Assembly: GCF_900108335.1 (NCBI RefSeq)
Contig: NZ_FNVT01000001.1
Span: 248,001 to 312,000 of the forward strand
Origin: Nonomuraea solani
Lineage (GTDB): Bacteria; Actinomycetota; Actinomycetes; Streptosporangiales; Streptosporangiaceae
Length of the DNA stretch: 64,000 nucleotides
Direction: 5' to 3'
Program-made: the position numbers and the translations under genes
In this document: in pieces, positions 27,201 to 36,499 of the stretch
Layout of the letters: each line of letters begins with the position of its first letter
How positions within the stretch are numbered: the stretch's first letter is position 1
The notes under the pieces: generated by a model
Databases searched by the model: none
What the model saw: the letters and a program-made list of their open reading frames with translations, nothing else
Told to the model about the DNA's origin: nothing

Positions 27201-28302
27201 GCTCCAGCTCATCAACGACATCCTCGACCTGTCCAAGATCGAGGCCGGGCGGATGGACGTACGGCCCGAGAAGCTGCCGCTGAGCAAGCTGCTCGACTAC
27301 GTGGACGCCACGTTCCGGCCGCTCACCGTGGACCGGGGGCTCACGTTCGAGATCGAGGTCAGGCCGGGCACCCCGCGTGAGCTGTACAACGACGAGCGCC
27401 GCCTCCAGCAGATCCTGCGCAACCTGCTGTCGAACGCGGTCAAGTTCACCTCCGCGGGCGAGGTGCGCCTGGAGGTCAGGGTCGAACGCGAGGCGGCCGA
27501 CGGCGACGTGATCGCGTTCGCGGTCAGCGACACCGGCATCGGGATCGCGGCCGACAAACTGCCGGCCATCTTCGGCGCGTTCCAGCAGGCCGACGGCACC
27601 ACGAGCCGCAAATACGGCGGCACGGGGCTCGGCCTGTCGATCAGCAGCGAGATCGCCCGGCTGCTCGGCGGCGAGATCCACGCCAGCAGCAGGCCCGACT
27701 CGGGCAGCACGTTCACCCTCTTCGTGCCGGCCAGGTGCCCGGTCGCGGGCCACGCGGGCGAGCCCGAGCGGGAGGCCGAGCCCGCACTGGAGGCGGTCGA
27801 GACCCGCGCGGCCCCGCCGCACGACGAGTGGCCGTCGGCGGAGGGCGACGACCTGTGGCTGCGGGGCTCCACGCTCACCCGGCTCAACGACGACCCGCTC
27901 GGCGCGGTGTTCGGCGGCCGGCGGGTGCTCATCGTGGACGACGACATCCGCAACGTGTACGCCCTGACCCATGTGCTCGGCCGGCTCGGCATGGAGATCG
28001 TCTACGCCGAGAACGGCAGGGAGGGCATCGAGGCCCTGGAGCGTGAGGAGGACATCGCGCTGGTCCTCATGGACGTGATGATGCCCGAGATGGATGGCTA
28101 CGAGACGCTCGTCGCGGTACGCCAGATGCCGCGCTTCGCCGACCTGCCCATCGTCGCGCTCACCGCGAAGGCGATGCCCGGCGACCGGGAGAAGACGATC
28201 GCCTGCGGCGCATCCGACTACGTTCCCAAGCCCGTGGACCTCGACCAGCTCCTGGAGGTGATGCGCGGGTGGCTCGCGGGAGACAGGGAGGATGGGGGAT
28301 GA
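24265..28302 (+). CDS. Soluble hybrid histidine kinase with poly-HAMP repeats, GAF, kinase core and receiver
   Basis: 1345 residues from ATG 24265 (GAAGG upstream); no membrane segment is seen. An N-terminal region and a divergent HAMP lead into six 92-residue repeats, each with [13 protein letters not shown]...[19 protein letters not shown], from about residues 150 to 720. A GAF domain (about 740-880) and a coiled coil ([19 protein letters not shown]) follow. The HisKA box has His937 in SHELRTPLN, the HATPase has [14 protein letters not shown] and GGTGLGLSI, and the receiver has Asp1270 in [13 protein letters not shown]. The arrangement is that of group III (Nik1/Os-1) fungal osmosensing kinases and their bacterial relatives. 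A second receiver protein is translationally coupled. Confidence 0.92.
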   Translation: MVAQLESPYTPGSLHPADLRPLLVALQGLRDGNFRTRLEMPGDPVLAELAITFNQVIDRNEHLSNELTRLRGEVARHGRLDERLSPSPGTGSWAVNIAAVNTLVDALVIPAAKATRVLNAVADGDLSKRVDLQEDNRPLRGGLRLMGKAVNRMVDQLALFSGEVTRVAREVGTEGRLGGRAKVQGMSGSWRDVTEAVNAMAGRLTAQVRDIAVVTTAVARGDLTRQVTVEATGELLELKLTVNTMVDQLSSFASEVTRVAREVGTEGQLGGRAEVKGVLGTWKDLTDNVNFMASNLTTQVRSIAQVTTAVANGDLSKKITVDARGEILQLKDTINTMVGQLSAFADEVTRVAREVGTEGRLGGQAQVRGVSGVWKDLTDNVNFMASNLTEQVRDIAQVATAVAQGDLSRKISVDVKGEILQLKDTVNTMVGQLSAFADEVTRVAREVGTEGRLGGQAQVRGVSGVWKDLTDNVNFMASNLTSQVRNIAKVTTAIANGDLYKKINVDARGEILQLKDTINATVDKLSAFADEVTRVAREVGTEGRLGGQAQVRGVSGVWKDLTDNVNFMASNLTSQVRNIAQVATAVANGDLYKKIDVDARGEILELKTTINTMVDTLSSFSSEVTRVAREVGSEGRLGGQAEVEGVYGTWERLTKNVNELAGNLTTQVRAIAEVASAVAQGDLSRSISVEAKGEVAELKNNVNLMVANLRETTRAKDWLESNLARIAGLMQGHRDLVEVADLILRELTPLVSAQYGAFFLADADSPDGSLAFIAGYGAAHDVLPGPGTPGPGLIRQAALERKRILFEDVPPGYIKVHSGLGEAAPASVVVLPIVYEDKVLGVIELASFSRFSDVHLAFFDQFVVTIGVAINTIIANARTEALLSESQRLAQQLQGRSDELQRQQAELRKSNAALEEKAHLLATSSRYKSEFLANMSHELRTPLNSLLILARLLADNPEGNLSEQEVEFATTIHNAGSDLLQLINDILDLSKIEAGRMDVRPEKLPLSKLLDYVDATFRPLTVDRGLTFEIEVRPGTPRELYNDERRLQQILRNLLSNAVKFTSAGEVRLEVRVEREAADGDVIAFAVSDTGIGIAADKLPAIFGAFQQADGTTSRKYGGTGLGLSISSEIARLLGGEIHASSRPDSGSTFTLFVPARCPVAGHAGEPEREAEPALEAVETRAAPPHDEWPSAEGDDLWLRGSTLTRLNDDPLGAVFGGRRVLIVDDDIRNVYALTHVLGRLGMEIVYAENGREGIEALEREEDIALVLMDVMMPEMDGYETLVAVRQMPRFADLPIVALTAKAMPGDREKTIACGASDYVPKPVDLDQLLEVMRGWLAGDREDGG
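25279..25984 (+). repeat. 276-bp in-gene repeats with near-identical homogenised blocks
   Basis: Within the poly-HAMP array, three consecutive 276-bp periods share blocks of roughly 150 bp that are nearly identical at DNA level (GACGAGGTGAC motif at 25300, 25576 and 25852), while the other repeats have diverged. The identical blocks also share unusual codons for this gene (for example GGT and TTG in [14 protein letters not shown]), pointing to recent duplication or gene conversion. Confidence 0.85.
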
Positions 28303-28913
28303 ACCGACAGGTCAAGATCCTGCTGGTGGACGACAACGAGGAGAGCCTGGTAGCGCTGGAGGCCGTGCTGCGGCCGCTGCAGCAACTGCTGTTCAAGGCC
28401 AGGTCGGGGCCCGAGGCGATGAAGCTGATGCTGCGCCACGACTTCGCGGTCGTGCTGCTCGACGTGCTCATGCCCGGCATGGACGGCTTCGAGACCGCCA
28501 CCCACATCAAGCGGCTCGACCAGACCCGCGACGTGCCGATCATCTTCCTGACCGGCACCGAGCCCAGTTCGGGGGCGGCCTTCCGGGGCTACGCGGTGGG
28601 CGCGGTCGACTATCTCACCAAGCCGTTCGACCCGTGGGTGCTCAGGTCGAAGGTCGCGGTGTTCATGGAGCTGTTCCGCAAGAACGCGGTGCTGTCCGAG
28701 CAGACGGCGCTGCTGAGCCAGCTCGTCCAGGACGACGCGGCGCTGGAGGACTTCGCGCGGCGGCTCGGCTCGGTGGAGTCGCGCCTGCACGAGCTGGGGG
28801 AGGACACGACGGGGGACGAGGGGCTGATGGAGGCGGTCAAGGACCTCGCCGACCGGGTGGCCGCCATGCAGGCCGCCTTCGAGGCCGTCTCGACGGTCCG
28901 CGCGAGAGACTGA
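28299..28913 (+). CDS. Response regulator (receiver plus coiled-coil tail), partner of the poly-HAMP kinase
   Basis: 204 residues from ATG 28299, overlapping the kinase stop (ATGA). The receiver has the acidic pair DD 11-12, phospho-acceptor Asp55 in VVLLDVLMPGMDG, the switch Thr in FLTGTE and the Lys in YLTKPFDPW. The last 75 residues are helical (RKNAVLSEQTALLSQLVQDDAALEDFARRLGSVESRL) and lack a DNA-binding fold, so output is probably through protein contact. Likely an intermediate in a phosphorelay from the hybrid kinase to other effectors, possibly the divergent PP2C protein (inference). Confidence 0.9.
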   Translation: MNRQVKILLVDDNEESLVALEAVLRPLQQLLFKARSGPEAMKLMLRHDFAVVLLDVLMPGMDGFETATHIKRLDQTRDVPIIFLTGTEPSSGAAFRGYAVGAVDYLTKPFDPWVLRSKVAVFMELFRKNAVLSEQTALLSQLVQDDAALEDFARRLGSVESRLHELGEDTTGDEGLMEAVKDLADRVAAMQAAFEAVSTVRARD

Positions 28914-28975
28914 AGGTTGAAGACACCGGCGAGCCTACGCGCGCATCGCGGTGTCTCCGACGTACCTTTGGCATC

Positions 28976-31492
28976 ATGGCCACCCGTACGCCGAAAAGCG
29001 CATCGAAGGGGCCGGCGAAGCGGTCGACCTCTGCTCGCTCGACCCCCGCGAAGCGCGGGAGCACGTCGGCGGGACGGTCCAGGGCGAAGGGATCCTCCGC
29101 CGGTCGCAAACCCTCGATGACCCACCAAGACCCCATCAGCTGGGTCTTCACCATGATCGGCAAGCTGATCGTGGGGCTGTGGATGCTGCTCGCCAACGGC
29201 ATCGGCAGCACGGCTCGCGCGCTGGGCAAGAACGCCCGCGAGCTTGATCCCGCGCACCGGCGCGACGGCCTGGGCCTGACGGTCCTCGCGGGCGCGATCG
29301 TGGTCGCGGCCATGGTCTGGCGCAACTCCGACGGCGCCGTCGCCGGTGTGGTCAACGCGGCCGTACGCGGCGTGTTCGGCTCGCTCGCCTGGGCGCTGCC
29401 GCTGCTGCTCGGGCTGCTGGCCTGGCGTTACCTGCGCCACCCCGACCAGAACGCCGACACCGGCCGCATGGTGATCGGGTGGGCCGCGCTGCTGGTCGGC
29501 GTGCTCGGCGTCATCCACGTGGCCAACGGCACCCCCTACCCGGCCGGTGAGGGCCAGGGCATGGACCGGGTGTCGCAGGCCGGCGGCATGATCGGGTTCA
29601 TCGTGTCGGCGCCGCCGATGAGCATCCTGCCGCCGTGGATCACGATCCCGCTGCTGCTGCTCCTGTCCGGGTTCGGCGTGTTGGTGATCACCGCCACGCC
29701 CGTGCACCGCATCCCCGAGCGGCTGGCCGAGCTCAAGCACATGCTGTTCGAACGGCACGCGGAGCCCGACCAGCAGAAGACGCCGGCCAGGAAGCGGACC
29801 AGGACCAAGAAGACCGAGGACGGCGAGCCCGTTGAGACGGTCAAGCCCTACGACACACCCGTGCTGTCCGAGAAGGACAAGCAGCAGCGGGCCGACCACT
29901 CGCCCGAGATCGTGCCGGGGCTCACCGACGAGGAGGAACAGCCCGCTCCCGAGGCTGAGAGGAGGCCTGAGCCGCCGCAGCCCACTCCCGCGCCCCGCAA
30001 GGTCGAGCAGCTCGTCCTGTCGCCGCAGGCTGGCCCCTACAGCGTCCCCGACCTGCAGCACCTCAAGCAGGGCACGGCGCCCAAGCCGCAGACCAAGGCC
30101 AACACGACCGTGGTCAACGCGCTGACGAGCGTGCTGGAGCAGTTCACCATCGACGCGCAAGTGATCGGGTTCACGCGCGGGCCGACGGTGACCCGCTACG
30201 AGATCGAGCTGGGGCCCGCGGTCAAGGTGGAGAAGGTCACGGCCCTCACCAAGAACATCGCGTACGCCGTCAAGTCCGCCGATGTCCGCATCCTGTCGCC
30301 CATCCCCGGGAAGTCGGCCATCGGCGTCGAGATCCCGAACGCCGACAAGGACCTCGTCTCGCTCGGCGACGTGCTGCGGGCCCAGGTGGCCCAGGCCGAC
30401 CACCATCCGATGATCGTCGGCCTGGGCAAGGACGTCGAGGGCCGCACCATCGTCGCGAACCTCGCCAAGATGCCCCACCTGCTCATCGCGGGCGCCACCG
30501 GCGCCGGCAAGTCGGTCTGCGTCAACGGGCTGATCACCAGCATCCTCATGCGCGCCACGCCCGACGAGGTGCGCATGGTGCTGGTCGACCCCAAGCGGGT
30601 CGAGCTCAGCGTGTACGAGGGCATCCCCCACCTGATCACCCCCATCATCACGAACCCGAAGAAGGCCGCCGAGGCCCTCGAATGGGTCGTGGGCGAGATG
30701 GACCGGCGCTACGACGACCTGGCGGCGTCGGGGTTCCGGCACGTGGACGAGTTCAACAAGGCCGTGCGGGCGGGCAAGCTGCAGCCGCCGCCGGGCAGTG
30801 AGCGCGTCTACCAGCCCTACCCGTACCTGCTGGTGATCGTGGACGAGCTGGCCGACCTCATGATGGTGGCCCCGCGCGACGTCGAGGACTCGATCGTGCG
30901 CATCACGCAGCTCGCCCGCGCGGCCGGCATCCACCTCGTGATCGCCACCCAGCGGCCGTCGGTCGACGTGGTCACCGGCCTGATCAAGGCCAACGTGCCC
31001 TCCCGCCTGGCGTTCGCCGTCTCCAGCCTCACCGACTCGCGCGTCATCCTCGACCAGCCGGGCGCCGACAAGCTGGTCGGGCAGGGTGACGCGCTGTTCC
31101 TGCCGATGGGCGCGAGCAAGCCGATCCGCATCCAGAACGCGTTCGTCTCGGAGAAGGAGATCGCGGGGATCGTCGAGCACTGCAAGGCGCAGATGCAGGT
31201 CGAATACCGCGACGACGTGGCCGCCGCGCCGGTCAAGCGCGAGATCGACGAGGACATCGGCGACGACCTCGACCTGCTGATCCAGGCGGCCGAGCTGATC
31301 GTGACCACGCAGTTCGGCTCGACCTCGATGCTGCAGCGCAAGCTGCGCGTCGGGTTCGCCAAGGCGGGGCGGCTGATGGACCTGCTCGAAAGCCGCAACG
31401 TGGTCGGCCCGAGCGAGGGCTCCAAGGCGCGTGAGGTGCTCGTGAAGCCCGACGAGCTCGCGGGTTTGCTGGCCGACCTGCGTGGCGAATGA
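28976..31492 (+). CDS. ftsK: DNA translocase FtsK/SpoIIIE
   Basis: 838 residues. A basic N-terminus is followed by four membrane segments (about 55-210, FtsK_4TM), a charged linker, and the alpha/beta/gamma motor. The motor contains GATGAGKSV (Walker A), YLLVIVDELADLMMVAPRDVED (Walker B; cut here into two motifs LLVIVDE and LADLMM), and HLVIATQRPSVDVVTG. The gamma winged helix DLLIQAAELIVTTQFGSTS...LLESRNVVGPS recognises KOPS-like DNA. It moves chromosomes during division and sporulation. ATG 28976 is chosen because the coding sequence begins there without a ribosome site; TACCTT at 28963-28968 suggests a leaderless start. It begins core fragment 2. Confidence 0.95.
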   Translation: MATRTPKSASKGPAKRSTSARSTPAKRGSTSAGRSRAKGSSAGRKPSMTHQDPISWVFTMIGKLIVGLWMLLANGIGSTARALGKNARELDPAHRRDGLGLTVLAGAIVVAAMVWRNSDGAVAGVVNAAVRGVFGSLAWALPLLLGLLAWRYLRHPDQNADTGRMVIGWAALLVGVLGVIHVANGTPYPAGEGQGMDRVSQAGGMIGFIVSAPPMSILPPWITIPLLLLLSGFGVLVITATPVHRIPERLAELKHMLFERHAEPDQQKTPARKRTRTKKTEDGEPVETVKPYDTPVLSEKDKQQRADHSPEIVPGLTDEEEQPAPEAERRPEPPQPTPAPRKVEQLVLSPQAGPYSVPDLQHLKQGTAPKPQTKANTTVVNALTSVLEQFTIDAQVIGFTRGPTVTRYEIELGPAVKVEKVTALTKNIAYAVKSADVRILSPIPGKSAIGVEIPNADKDLVSLGDVLRAQVAQADHHPMIVGLGKDVEGRTIVANLAKMPHLLIAGATGAGKSVCVNGLITSILMRATPDEVRMVLVDPKRVELSVYEGIPHLITPIITNPKKAAEALEWVVGEMDRRYDDLAASGFRHVDEFNKAVRAGKLQPPPGSERVYQPYPYLLVIVDELADLMMVAPRDVEDSIVRITQLARAAGIHLVIATQRPSVDVVTGLIKANVPSRLAFAVSSLTDSRVILDQPGADKLVGQGDALFLPMGASKPIRIQNAFVSEKEIAGIVEHCKAQMQVEYRDDVAAAPVKREIDEDIGDDLDLLIQAAELIVTTQFGSTSMLQRKLRVGFAKAGRLMDLLESRNVVGPSEGSKAREVLVKPDELAGLLADLRGE

Positions 31493-31573
31493 CCCCAATG
31501 CGTGAGTGCGCGGCGATAACTGATTGAATATGTACCACCACGAAGAGTCATGGTGTGGTGGGGGGCGTTCGCA

Positions 31574-32335
31574 GTGCAGGAGCAGAGCATCGGGGCCATG
31601 CTGAGGGCCGCCAGGCAGTCCGCCGGACTGTCGGTCGAGCAGGTCGGCGCGGCCACCAGGATTCGCGAAGCGATCATCCAGTGCATGGAGCAGGACGACT
31701 ACGGTCAGTGCGGCGGCGCCTTCTACGCCAGAGGGCACGTCAGGGCCGTGGCCAAGGCCGTCGGGCTCGATCCCGAGGCCGTCATCCATCTCTATGACCA
31801 GGAACACGGAGGGGCGCCGCTACCGGTGGCGGCCTCGGCCGTGTTCCAGGCCGACAAGAAGATCCACCTGCCGGAGCGGCGCGGGCCGAACTGGACGATG
31901 GCGCTCGGCGTGGCGCTGACCATCGTGGTGGTGTTCGGCATGATGCGGGTGCTGGGCGGCGCGAGTGACCAGGTGCGGACGGGCGACGTGCGGGCGGCCT
32001 CGGCCAGGCCCAGCGTCCCGCCCAACACGCCCATCACCGAGGCGCCCAAGCCGGCGCCGGGCAAGGCGGTCGCCAAGAAGATGGTGACGGTCAAGATGAG
32101 GGCCAAGCGGTCGTCGTACGTGAACGTGCACGACGCCCAGGGGCGCAAACTGTTCGCCGGGACACTGAAGGCGGGCAAGACCTCCACCTGGCAGGCGGCC
32201 GAGAAGGTCAACGTGCTGATCGCGGACGCCGGAGCCATTACCCTGCACGTCAACGGCAAGAGGGTGAAGGGGCTCGGCGGCCGGGGAGAGGTCGTCAGGC
32301 GCTCGTTCGGGCCGCCGAAACCGCAGTCACGGTAG
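31574..32335 (+). CDS. RodZ-like helix-turn-helix membrane protein
   Basis: 253 residues from GTG 31574. Cytoplasmic HTH_25 domain (IGAMLRAARQSAGLSVEQVGAATRIRE, then YARGHVRAVAKAVGLDPEAVIHLY), one membrane segment (about residues 112-135, MALGVALTIVVVFGMM), a Pro-rich spacer, and an extracytoplasmic DUF4115 beta domain (VTVKMRAKRSSYVNVHDAQGR, LFAGTLKAGKTSTW). This matches the RodZ-type cell-shape proteins. The hairpin CCACCAC/GTGGTGG at 31535-31561 overlaps the G-rich ribosome site and could limit initiation. The ftsK-rodZ-like-rimO order is frequent in actinobacteria. Confidence 0.87.
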   Translation: MQEQSIGAMLRAARQSAGLSVEQVGAATRIREAIIQCMEQDDYGQCGGAFYARGHVRAVAKAVGLDPEAVIHLYDQEHGGAPLPVAASAVFQADKKIHLPERRGPNWTMALGVALTIVVVFGMMRVLGGASDQVRTGDVRAASARPSVPPNTPITEAPKPAPGKAVAKKMVTVKMRAKRSSYVNVHDAQGRKLFAGTLKAGKTSTWQAAEKVNVLIADAGAITLHVNGKRVKGLGGRGEVVRRSFGPPKPQSR

Positions 32336-32404
32336 TCACGCGGTGGTCAGCGGGGGAGCCAGTGCATCAGGTGGTGGCCAACTCCCGATACCGTAGTGTT
32401 CACC

Positions 32405-33814
32405 ATGTCATCCCGCCGAACCGCATCGCTGATCACCCTGGGCTGCGCGCGCAACGAGGTCGACTCCGAGGAGCTCGCCGCGCGACTTGAGGCTGCCGGC
32501 TGGCAGCTGGGCGACGACGACCCCGATGTCGTCGTCGTCAACACGTGTGGCTTCATTGACTCGGCCAAGAAAGACTCCATCGACACGCTGCTCGCCGCCG
32601 CCGACTCCGGCGCCAAGGTGGTGGCCGCGGGCTGCATGGCCGAGCGCTACGGCAACGAGCTGGCCGAGGCCCTGCCGGAGGCCAGCGCGGTCATCTCCTT
32701 CGACGACTACAGCGAGATCGGCGGGCGCCTCGACGACGTGCTCGCCGGCAAGTCGCTCAAGCCGCACACGCCGCGCGACCGCCGCCTCCTGCTGCCCATC
32801 TCGCCGGTCGACCGGGCCGCGGCCCCCAAGGCCGGCATCCCGGGCCACGGCGACCTGCCGGCGGGCGTCGCGCCCGCCAGCGGCCCGCGCGTGCTGCGCA
32901 AACGGCTCGACGAGAGCCCGGTGGCCTCGCTCAAGCTGGCCTCCGGCTGCGACAGGCGGTGCACGTTCTGCGCCATCCCGGCCTTCCGCGGCTCCTACGT
33001 CTCGCGCAAGCCCGACGAGCTGCTGGCGGAGGCCGACTGGCTGGCCCACAGGGGCGTGCGCGAGCTCGTCCTGGTCAGCGAAAACTCCACCTCCTACGGC
33101 AAGGACCTGGGCGACCTGAGGGCGCTGGAGAAGCTGCTGCCGCAGCTCGCGGCCCTGGAGGGCGTCGAGCGGGTGCGGGCCAGCTACCTGCAGCCGGCCG
33201 AGCTGCGGCCGGGCCTGATCGACGTGCTCACCGGCACCGAGGGCGTCGCCGCCTACTTCGACCTGTCCTTCCAGCACGCCAGCGGCTCGGTCCTGCGCAG
33301 GATGCGCCGCTTCGGCGACCCCGAGCGCTTCCTGGGGCTGCTGGAGACCATTCGCGAGCGCGCCCCCGAGGCGGGTGTGCGCTCCAACTTCATCGTGGGC
33401 TTCCCCGGCGAGACCGAGGAGGAGTTCGGCGAGCTGGTCGGCTTCCTGGAGGAGGCCAGGCTCGACGTGATCGGCGTGTTCGGCTATTCCGACGAGGACG
33501 GCACCGAGGCGGCCGACCTGCCGGGCAAGCTGGCGCAGGAGGTCATCGACGAACGGGTGCGCATGCTGACCGAGCTGGCCGAGGAGCTGACCGCCCAGCG
33601 CGCGGAGGAGCGCATCGGCACGGAGGTCGATGTGCTGATCGACGACGACCTGGGCGACGGCGGCTACGAGGGCCGGGCGGCGCACCAGGGGCCCGAGGTC
33701 GACGGCTCGGTCACGGTGCAGGGCATCGGCCTGGTCCGGGGCCAGATCGTACGCGCGGTCGTGGTCGACGCCGAGGGGGTTGACCTGATCGCGCGTATCA
33801 AGGCCGGTCCATGA
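32405..33814 (+). CDS. rimO: Ribosomal protein S12 methylthiotransferase RimO
   Basis: 469 residues. The N-terminal MTTase domain has cluster cysteines 14 ([11 protein letters not shown]), 48 (VNTCGF) and 77 ([10 protein letters not shown]). The radical-SAM motif is CDRRCTFC in the segment [10 protein letters not shown], and [10 protein letters not shown] and a C-terminal TRAM domain ([15 protein letters not shown]) follow. The enzyme adds a methylthio group to an aspartate of S12. Compared with typical members there is an extra about 40-residue segment between the MTTase and SAM domains ([20 protein letters not shown]). ATG 32405 is used; GTG three codons upstream is possible. TACCGT at 32389-32394 suggests another near-leaderless start. 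Confidence 0.94.
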   Translation: MSSRRTASLITLGCARNEVDSEELAARLEAAGWQLGDDDPDVVVVNTCGFIDSAKKDSIDTLLAAADSGAKVVAAGCMAERYGNELAEALPEASAVISFDDYSEIGGRLDDVLAGKSLKPHTPRDRRLLLPISPVDRAAAPKAGIPGHGDLPAGVAPASGPRVLRKRLDESPVASLKLASGCDRRCTFCAIPAFRGSYVSRKPDELLAEADWLAHRGVRELVLVSENSTSYGKDLGDLRALEKLLPQLAALEGVERVRASYLQPAELRPGLIDVLTGTEGVAAYFDLSFQHASGSVLRRMRRFGDPERFLGLLETIRERAPEAGVRSNFIVGFPGETEEEFGELVGFLEEARLDVIGVFGYSDEDGTEAADLPGKLAQEVIDERVRMLTELAEELTAQRAEERIGTEVDVLIDDDLGDGGYEGRAAHQGPEVDGSVTVQGIGLVRGQIVRAVVVDAEGVDLIARIKAGP

Positions 33815-34383
33815 AACGGGACGAGCGCCGCGTCGTAAGCCCGTGGAACATCGCCAACGTCCTCACGGTCCTCCGGTTGGTGCTCGTCCCTTTCTTCGTC
33901 GTCTGTCTCTTCCTGCCCGGCACGGGATGGCGGGTGGGCGCGCTGGCGCTGTTCGCGGTGGCCTCCATCACCGACCACCTCGACGGAGAGCTGGCCAGGC
34001 GCTACGGCCTCATCACCGATTTCGGCAAGATCGCCGACCCGATCGCCGACAAGGCGCTGACGGGCGCCGCGCTCGTGAGCCTGTCGATCCTCGGCGAGCT
34101 GCCGTGGTGGGTCACGCTCGTGATCATCGGCAGGGAGCTGGGCATCACGGCCCTGCGGTTCGTGTTACTGCGGCACGCGGTCATCCCGGCCAGCTACGGC
34201 GGCAAGGTCAAGACCGTCCTGCAGATCACCGCGATCGTGCTCTACCTCCTGCCCTTCATCCCGGGGCCGGTCCGGTGGGTGGTGATGGGCGCAGCGGTCG
34301 TCGTCACCGTGGGCACGGGCGTCGACTACATCGTCCGGGCCGTCAAACTGCGTAAAGTCGCCAAGCAGGCGCGCGGGGAGTGA
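33811..34383 (+). CDS. pgsA: CDP-diacylglycerol-glycerol-3-phosphate 3-phosphatidyltransferase
   Basis: 190 residues with about five membrane segments. The CDP-alcohol phosphotransferase signature is complete: [12 protein letters not shown] followed by [12 protein letters not shown] (D..DG..AR...G...D...D). It makes phosphatidylglycerol phosphate for phosphatidylglycerol and cardiolipin. The ATG overlaps the rimO stop (ATGA). The order rimO-pgsA-cinA-clgR is the conserved actinobacterial arrangement, which favours PgsA over other family members. Confidence 0.93.
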   Translation: MKRDERRVVSPWNIANVLTVLRLVLVPFFVVCLFLPGTGWRVGALALFAVASITDHLDGELARRYGLITDFGKIADPIADKALTGAALVSLSILGELPWWVTLVIIGRELGITALRFVLLRHAVIPASYGGKVKTVLQITAIVLYLLPFIPGPVRWVVMGAAVVVTVGTGVDYIVRAVKLRKVAKQARGE

Positions 34384-34386
34384 TCG

Positions 34387-34878
34387 ATGGCGGACGTGGC
34401 CGGGGTGCTGACGATGCTGGTGCGCCAGGGCGCCACGGTCGCCGTGGCCGAGTCGCTGACCGGCGGGCTCATCGGGGCCGCGATCACGTCGGTCTCGGGC
34501 TCCTCCAGGGCGTTCAGGGGCGGCGTGATCTCCTACGCGACCGACCTCAAGCACGAGTTGCTGGGCGTGCCGGCGGAGTTGCTGGCGCGCGAGGGGGCCG
34601 TGCATCCGGAGGTGGCCGCGGCCATGGCGGCGGGGGTGGCGCGGCTGTGCGGAGCGACGTACGGGCTGGCCGTGACGGGGGTGGCGGGCCCGGAGCCGCA
34701 GGACGGCAGGGGCGTGGGCACCGTGCACGTGGCCGTCTGCGGACCGGGCGGACAGATTTCCGCCCGCGAATTGAGTCTCAAAGGGTCACGCGAACGTATC
34801 AGGGTAGAGACGGTGGACGAGGCAGTCGATCTCCTGGCAGGTGTGCTGAAGGCGAACAAAGGGGAACATTCCGGGTGA
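34387..34878 (+). CDS. CinA C-terminal domain protein (nicotinamide mononucleotide deamidase)
   Basis: 163 residues, only the C-terminal domain of CinA/PncC. Conserved VAVAESLTGGLIGAAITSVSGSS (nucleophilic Ser in the ESxTGG motif), RGGVISYATDLKHELLGV, and AVTGVAGPEPQDGRGVGTVHVAV. The enzyme converts NMN to nicotinic acid mononucleotide in pyridine nucleotide salvage. It starts 3 bases after pgsA, in the same operon. Confidence 0.92.
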   Translation: MADVAGVLTMLVRQGATVAVAESLTGGLIGAAITSVSGSSRAFRGGVISYATDLKHELLGVPAELLAREGAVHPEVAAAMAAGVARLCGATYGLAVTGVAGPEPQDGRGVGTVHVAVCGPGGQISARELSLKGSRERIRVETVDEAVDLLAGVLKANKGEHSG

Positions 34879-35164
34879 TTACCGTGTTACGTCCCGAGCG
34901 AACAAGCGATGCGCGGTCTGACGCGGTGTCGGTGGATACGGGTACGGTGGAGCTGTGAGTGAGGTCCGTGAGCCAACTGCAAGCACCGAGCGCCCGGCAG
35001 GCGGGCCTGATAAGTCGCGCAACGAGGCACGAGCGGCGGTCCAGGGGCGGCGACGTCCAGTGATGACGGCGAGGAGTATGTACGAAGCGAAGAAGACCAA
35101 TGTGCGGCACGATCCGATCGCGCGGGGCGTGGTGAAGACATCCGCGCCGGGGAGGGAGCGACAG

Positions 35165-35521
35165 ATGATTCTGCTGCGTCAGCTGCTCGGCGACGTGCTG
35201 AGGCGGTTGCGGGTGCGGCAGGGACGCACGCTACGCGAGGTGTCCACTCTTGCACGTGTCTCACTCGGATACCTGTCCGAGGTGGAGCGTGGCCAGAAGG
35301 AGGCCTCGTCCGAGTTGCTCGCGTCGATCTGCGGCGCGCTGGGAGTGCCGCTTTCGCAGGTGTTGCGTGAGGTTTCCGACCAGTTCGCGCTGGCGGAGCT
35401 CCAGGCTGCCCCGGTGATGGCAGATGTTCCCGAGCACGAGCGCCTGTCCCTTTCCGAGACGGTTCCCGGGTCGATCGGCGACTCCGTGTTCCCCGAAGTC
35501 AAGGACATGGTGGCTGCCTAA
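35165..35521 (+). CDS. clgR: Clp gene regulator ClgR (XRE-family HTH)
   Basis: 118 residues from ATG 35165, preceded by GGGGAGGGA. The start [27 protein letters not shown] is the standard ClgR N-terminus, then the [27 protein letters not shown]. It activates clpP/clpC proteolysis genes in actinobacteria. The frame stays open upstream to 34955, but that stretch has no match to the family. The 286-base leader contains GCGAAC at 34898 within GAGCGAACAAGCG, possibly part of a ClgR self-site. The C-terminus lacks the alanine-rich degron of some orthologues but ends in Ala-Ala, which may serve the same purpose. It overlaps the convergent nei gene by 4 bases. Confidence 0.9.
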   Translation: MILLRQLLGDVLRRLRVRQGRTLREVSTLARVSLGYLSEVERGQKEASSELLASICGALGVPLSQVLREVSDQFALAELQAAPVMADVPEHERLSLSETVPGSIGDSVFPEVKDMVAA

Positions 35522-36297
35522 CGCGGCTGGCAGCCGGCACACCACAGGATCAGCCGTTCCTGTGGACGCGCCCCCATCTCCCCGCGGCTGATGCGCGTGC
35601 CGCATCGGCGACAGGGCCTCCCCGCCCTGCCATAGACCCACGTCTGGTTCGCCGGGCGGCGATCACCTGTGGTCACCGTGCCCGCATGCCCCTTGTTGGC
35701 GTTCAGCAGCCGCTGGGCCAATGAGACGAGCCCGAAAAGATCCTCGATCTCTCCGACCTGCCGCCATGGCCAGACCCCGCGCAGGAACAGGGTCTCGGCG
35801 CGATAGATCGTGCCGATCCCCGCGAGGTTGCGCTGATCGAGCAGCGCCTCCCCGATCGTCCTGTCGGGCGCCCCTCGCAGCCTCCGCACGGCCTCGTCCG
35901 GGTCCCAATCGGGCCCCAGCAGGTCGGGCCCCAGGTGGCCGACCAGTCGCGCCTCGTCGCCGGTGCCGACGAGATCCACCATCCCGAGCTTGACCCCCAC
36001 CGCCTGCCACTGCTCGTTGGCCAGGATCAGCCGCACCTGGTCGCCGCCGGGGGCGCGCCGGCCGGTGGGTGAGACCTGCCAGCTTCCCTCCATGCGCAGG
36101 TGGGTGTGGACGGTCAGGTCGCCTTCGACGCGGGTGAGCAGGTGCTTGCCGCGGGAGACGGTGGTGAGGACCGCGCGGCCGGTCAGGTCGGTGGTGGCGT
36201 AGCGGGGGACACGGAAGTCCGACCGCGTGAGAGTGCGGCCGTCGAGCGCGCCTCTGAGGCGCGCCGCCGCCCGGTAAACAGCATCGCCCTCTGGCAT
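35518..36297 (-). CDS. nei: Fpg/Nei-family DNA glycosylase (Nei2 type)
   Basis: 259 residues. The processed N-terminus PEGD supplies the catalytic proline and glutamate (Schiff-base chemistry on damaged pyrimidines), a beta-sandwich lysine is in SRGKHLL, the H2TH region is [19 protein letters not shown], and the zinc finger at the C-terminus has CRRCGTRI and WCAGCQ. ATG 36297. In mycobacteria the nei2 gene directly follows lhr on the same strand. Here lhr lies on the same strand but 26 kb upstream, which marks the limits of accessory block II. Confidence 0.92.
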   Translation of the reverse strand: MPEGDAVYRAAARLRGALDGRTLTRSDFRVPRYATTDLTGRAVLTTVSRGKHLLTRVEGDLTVHTHLRMEGSWQVSPTGRRAPGGDQVRLILANEQWQAVGVKLGMVDLVGTGDEARLVGHLGPDLLGPDWDPDEAVRRLRGAPDRTIGEALLDQRNLAGIGTIYRAETLFLRGVWPWRQVGEIEDLFGLVSLAQRLLNANKGHAGTVTTGDRRPANQTWVYGRAGRPCRRCGTRISRGEMGARPQERLILWCAGCQPR

Positions 36298-36499
36298 GTA
36301 GGCAGTTTATGAATTTACGCGGTGCCGAGCGGGCCGCCACCCGCCGTACCGGGCGGGTGGCCTCCAGGAATACGCCCTCTGACCGCCACGGGGCGCTCGC
36401 CGTCACGCGCGTCAGGTGGGCCCGCCGCGTGGTCGTGCGGACCTGGCGGGGCCATAATGACGATCACAAAGTCGGCCGGGTGGAAGGCTTGAACGCGGT

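Noticed and set aside
24178..27972. 1264-codon open frame antisense to the poly-HAMP kinase
   Set aside because: Typical long mirror frame of high-GC coding DNA; its composition (Val, Gly, His, Asp, Arg) reflects the opposite strand and it crosses a divergent promoter.
28610..31807. Very long open frame antisense to ftsK
   Set aside because: Mirror frame of GC-rich coding DNA with no domain; the sense strand encodes a complete FtsK.
34955..35164. 70-residue N-terminal extension of ClgR
   Set aside because: The family starts at MILLRQLLG; the extension matches nothing, and a good ribosome site lies before ATG 35165.
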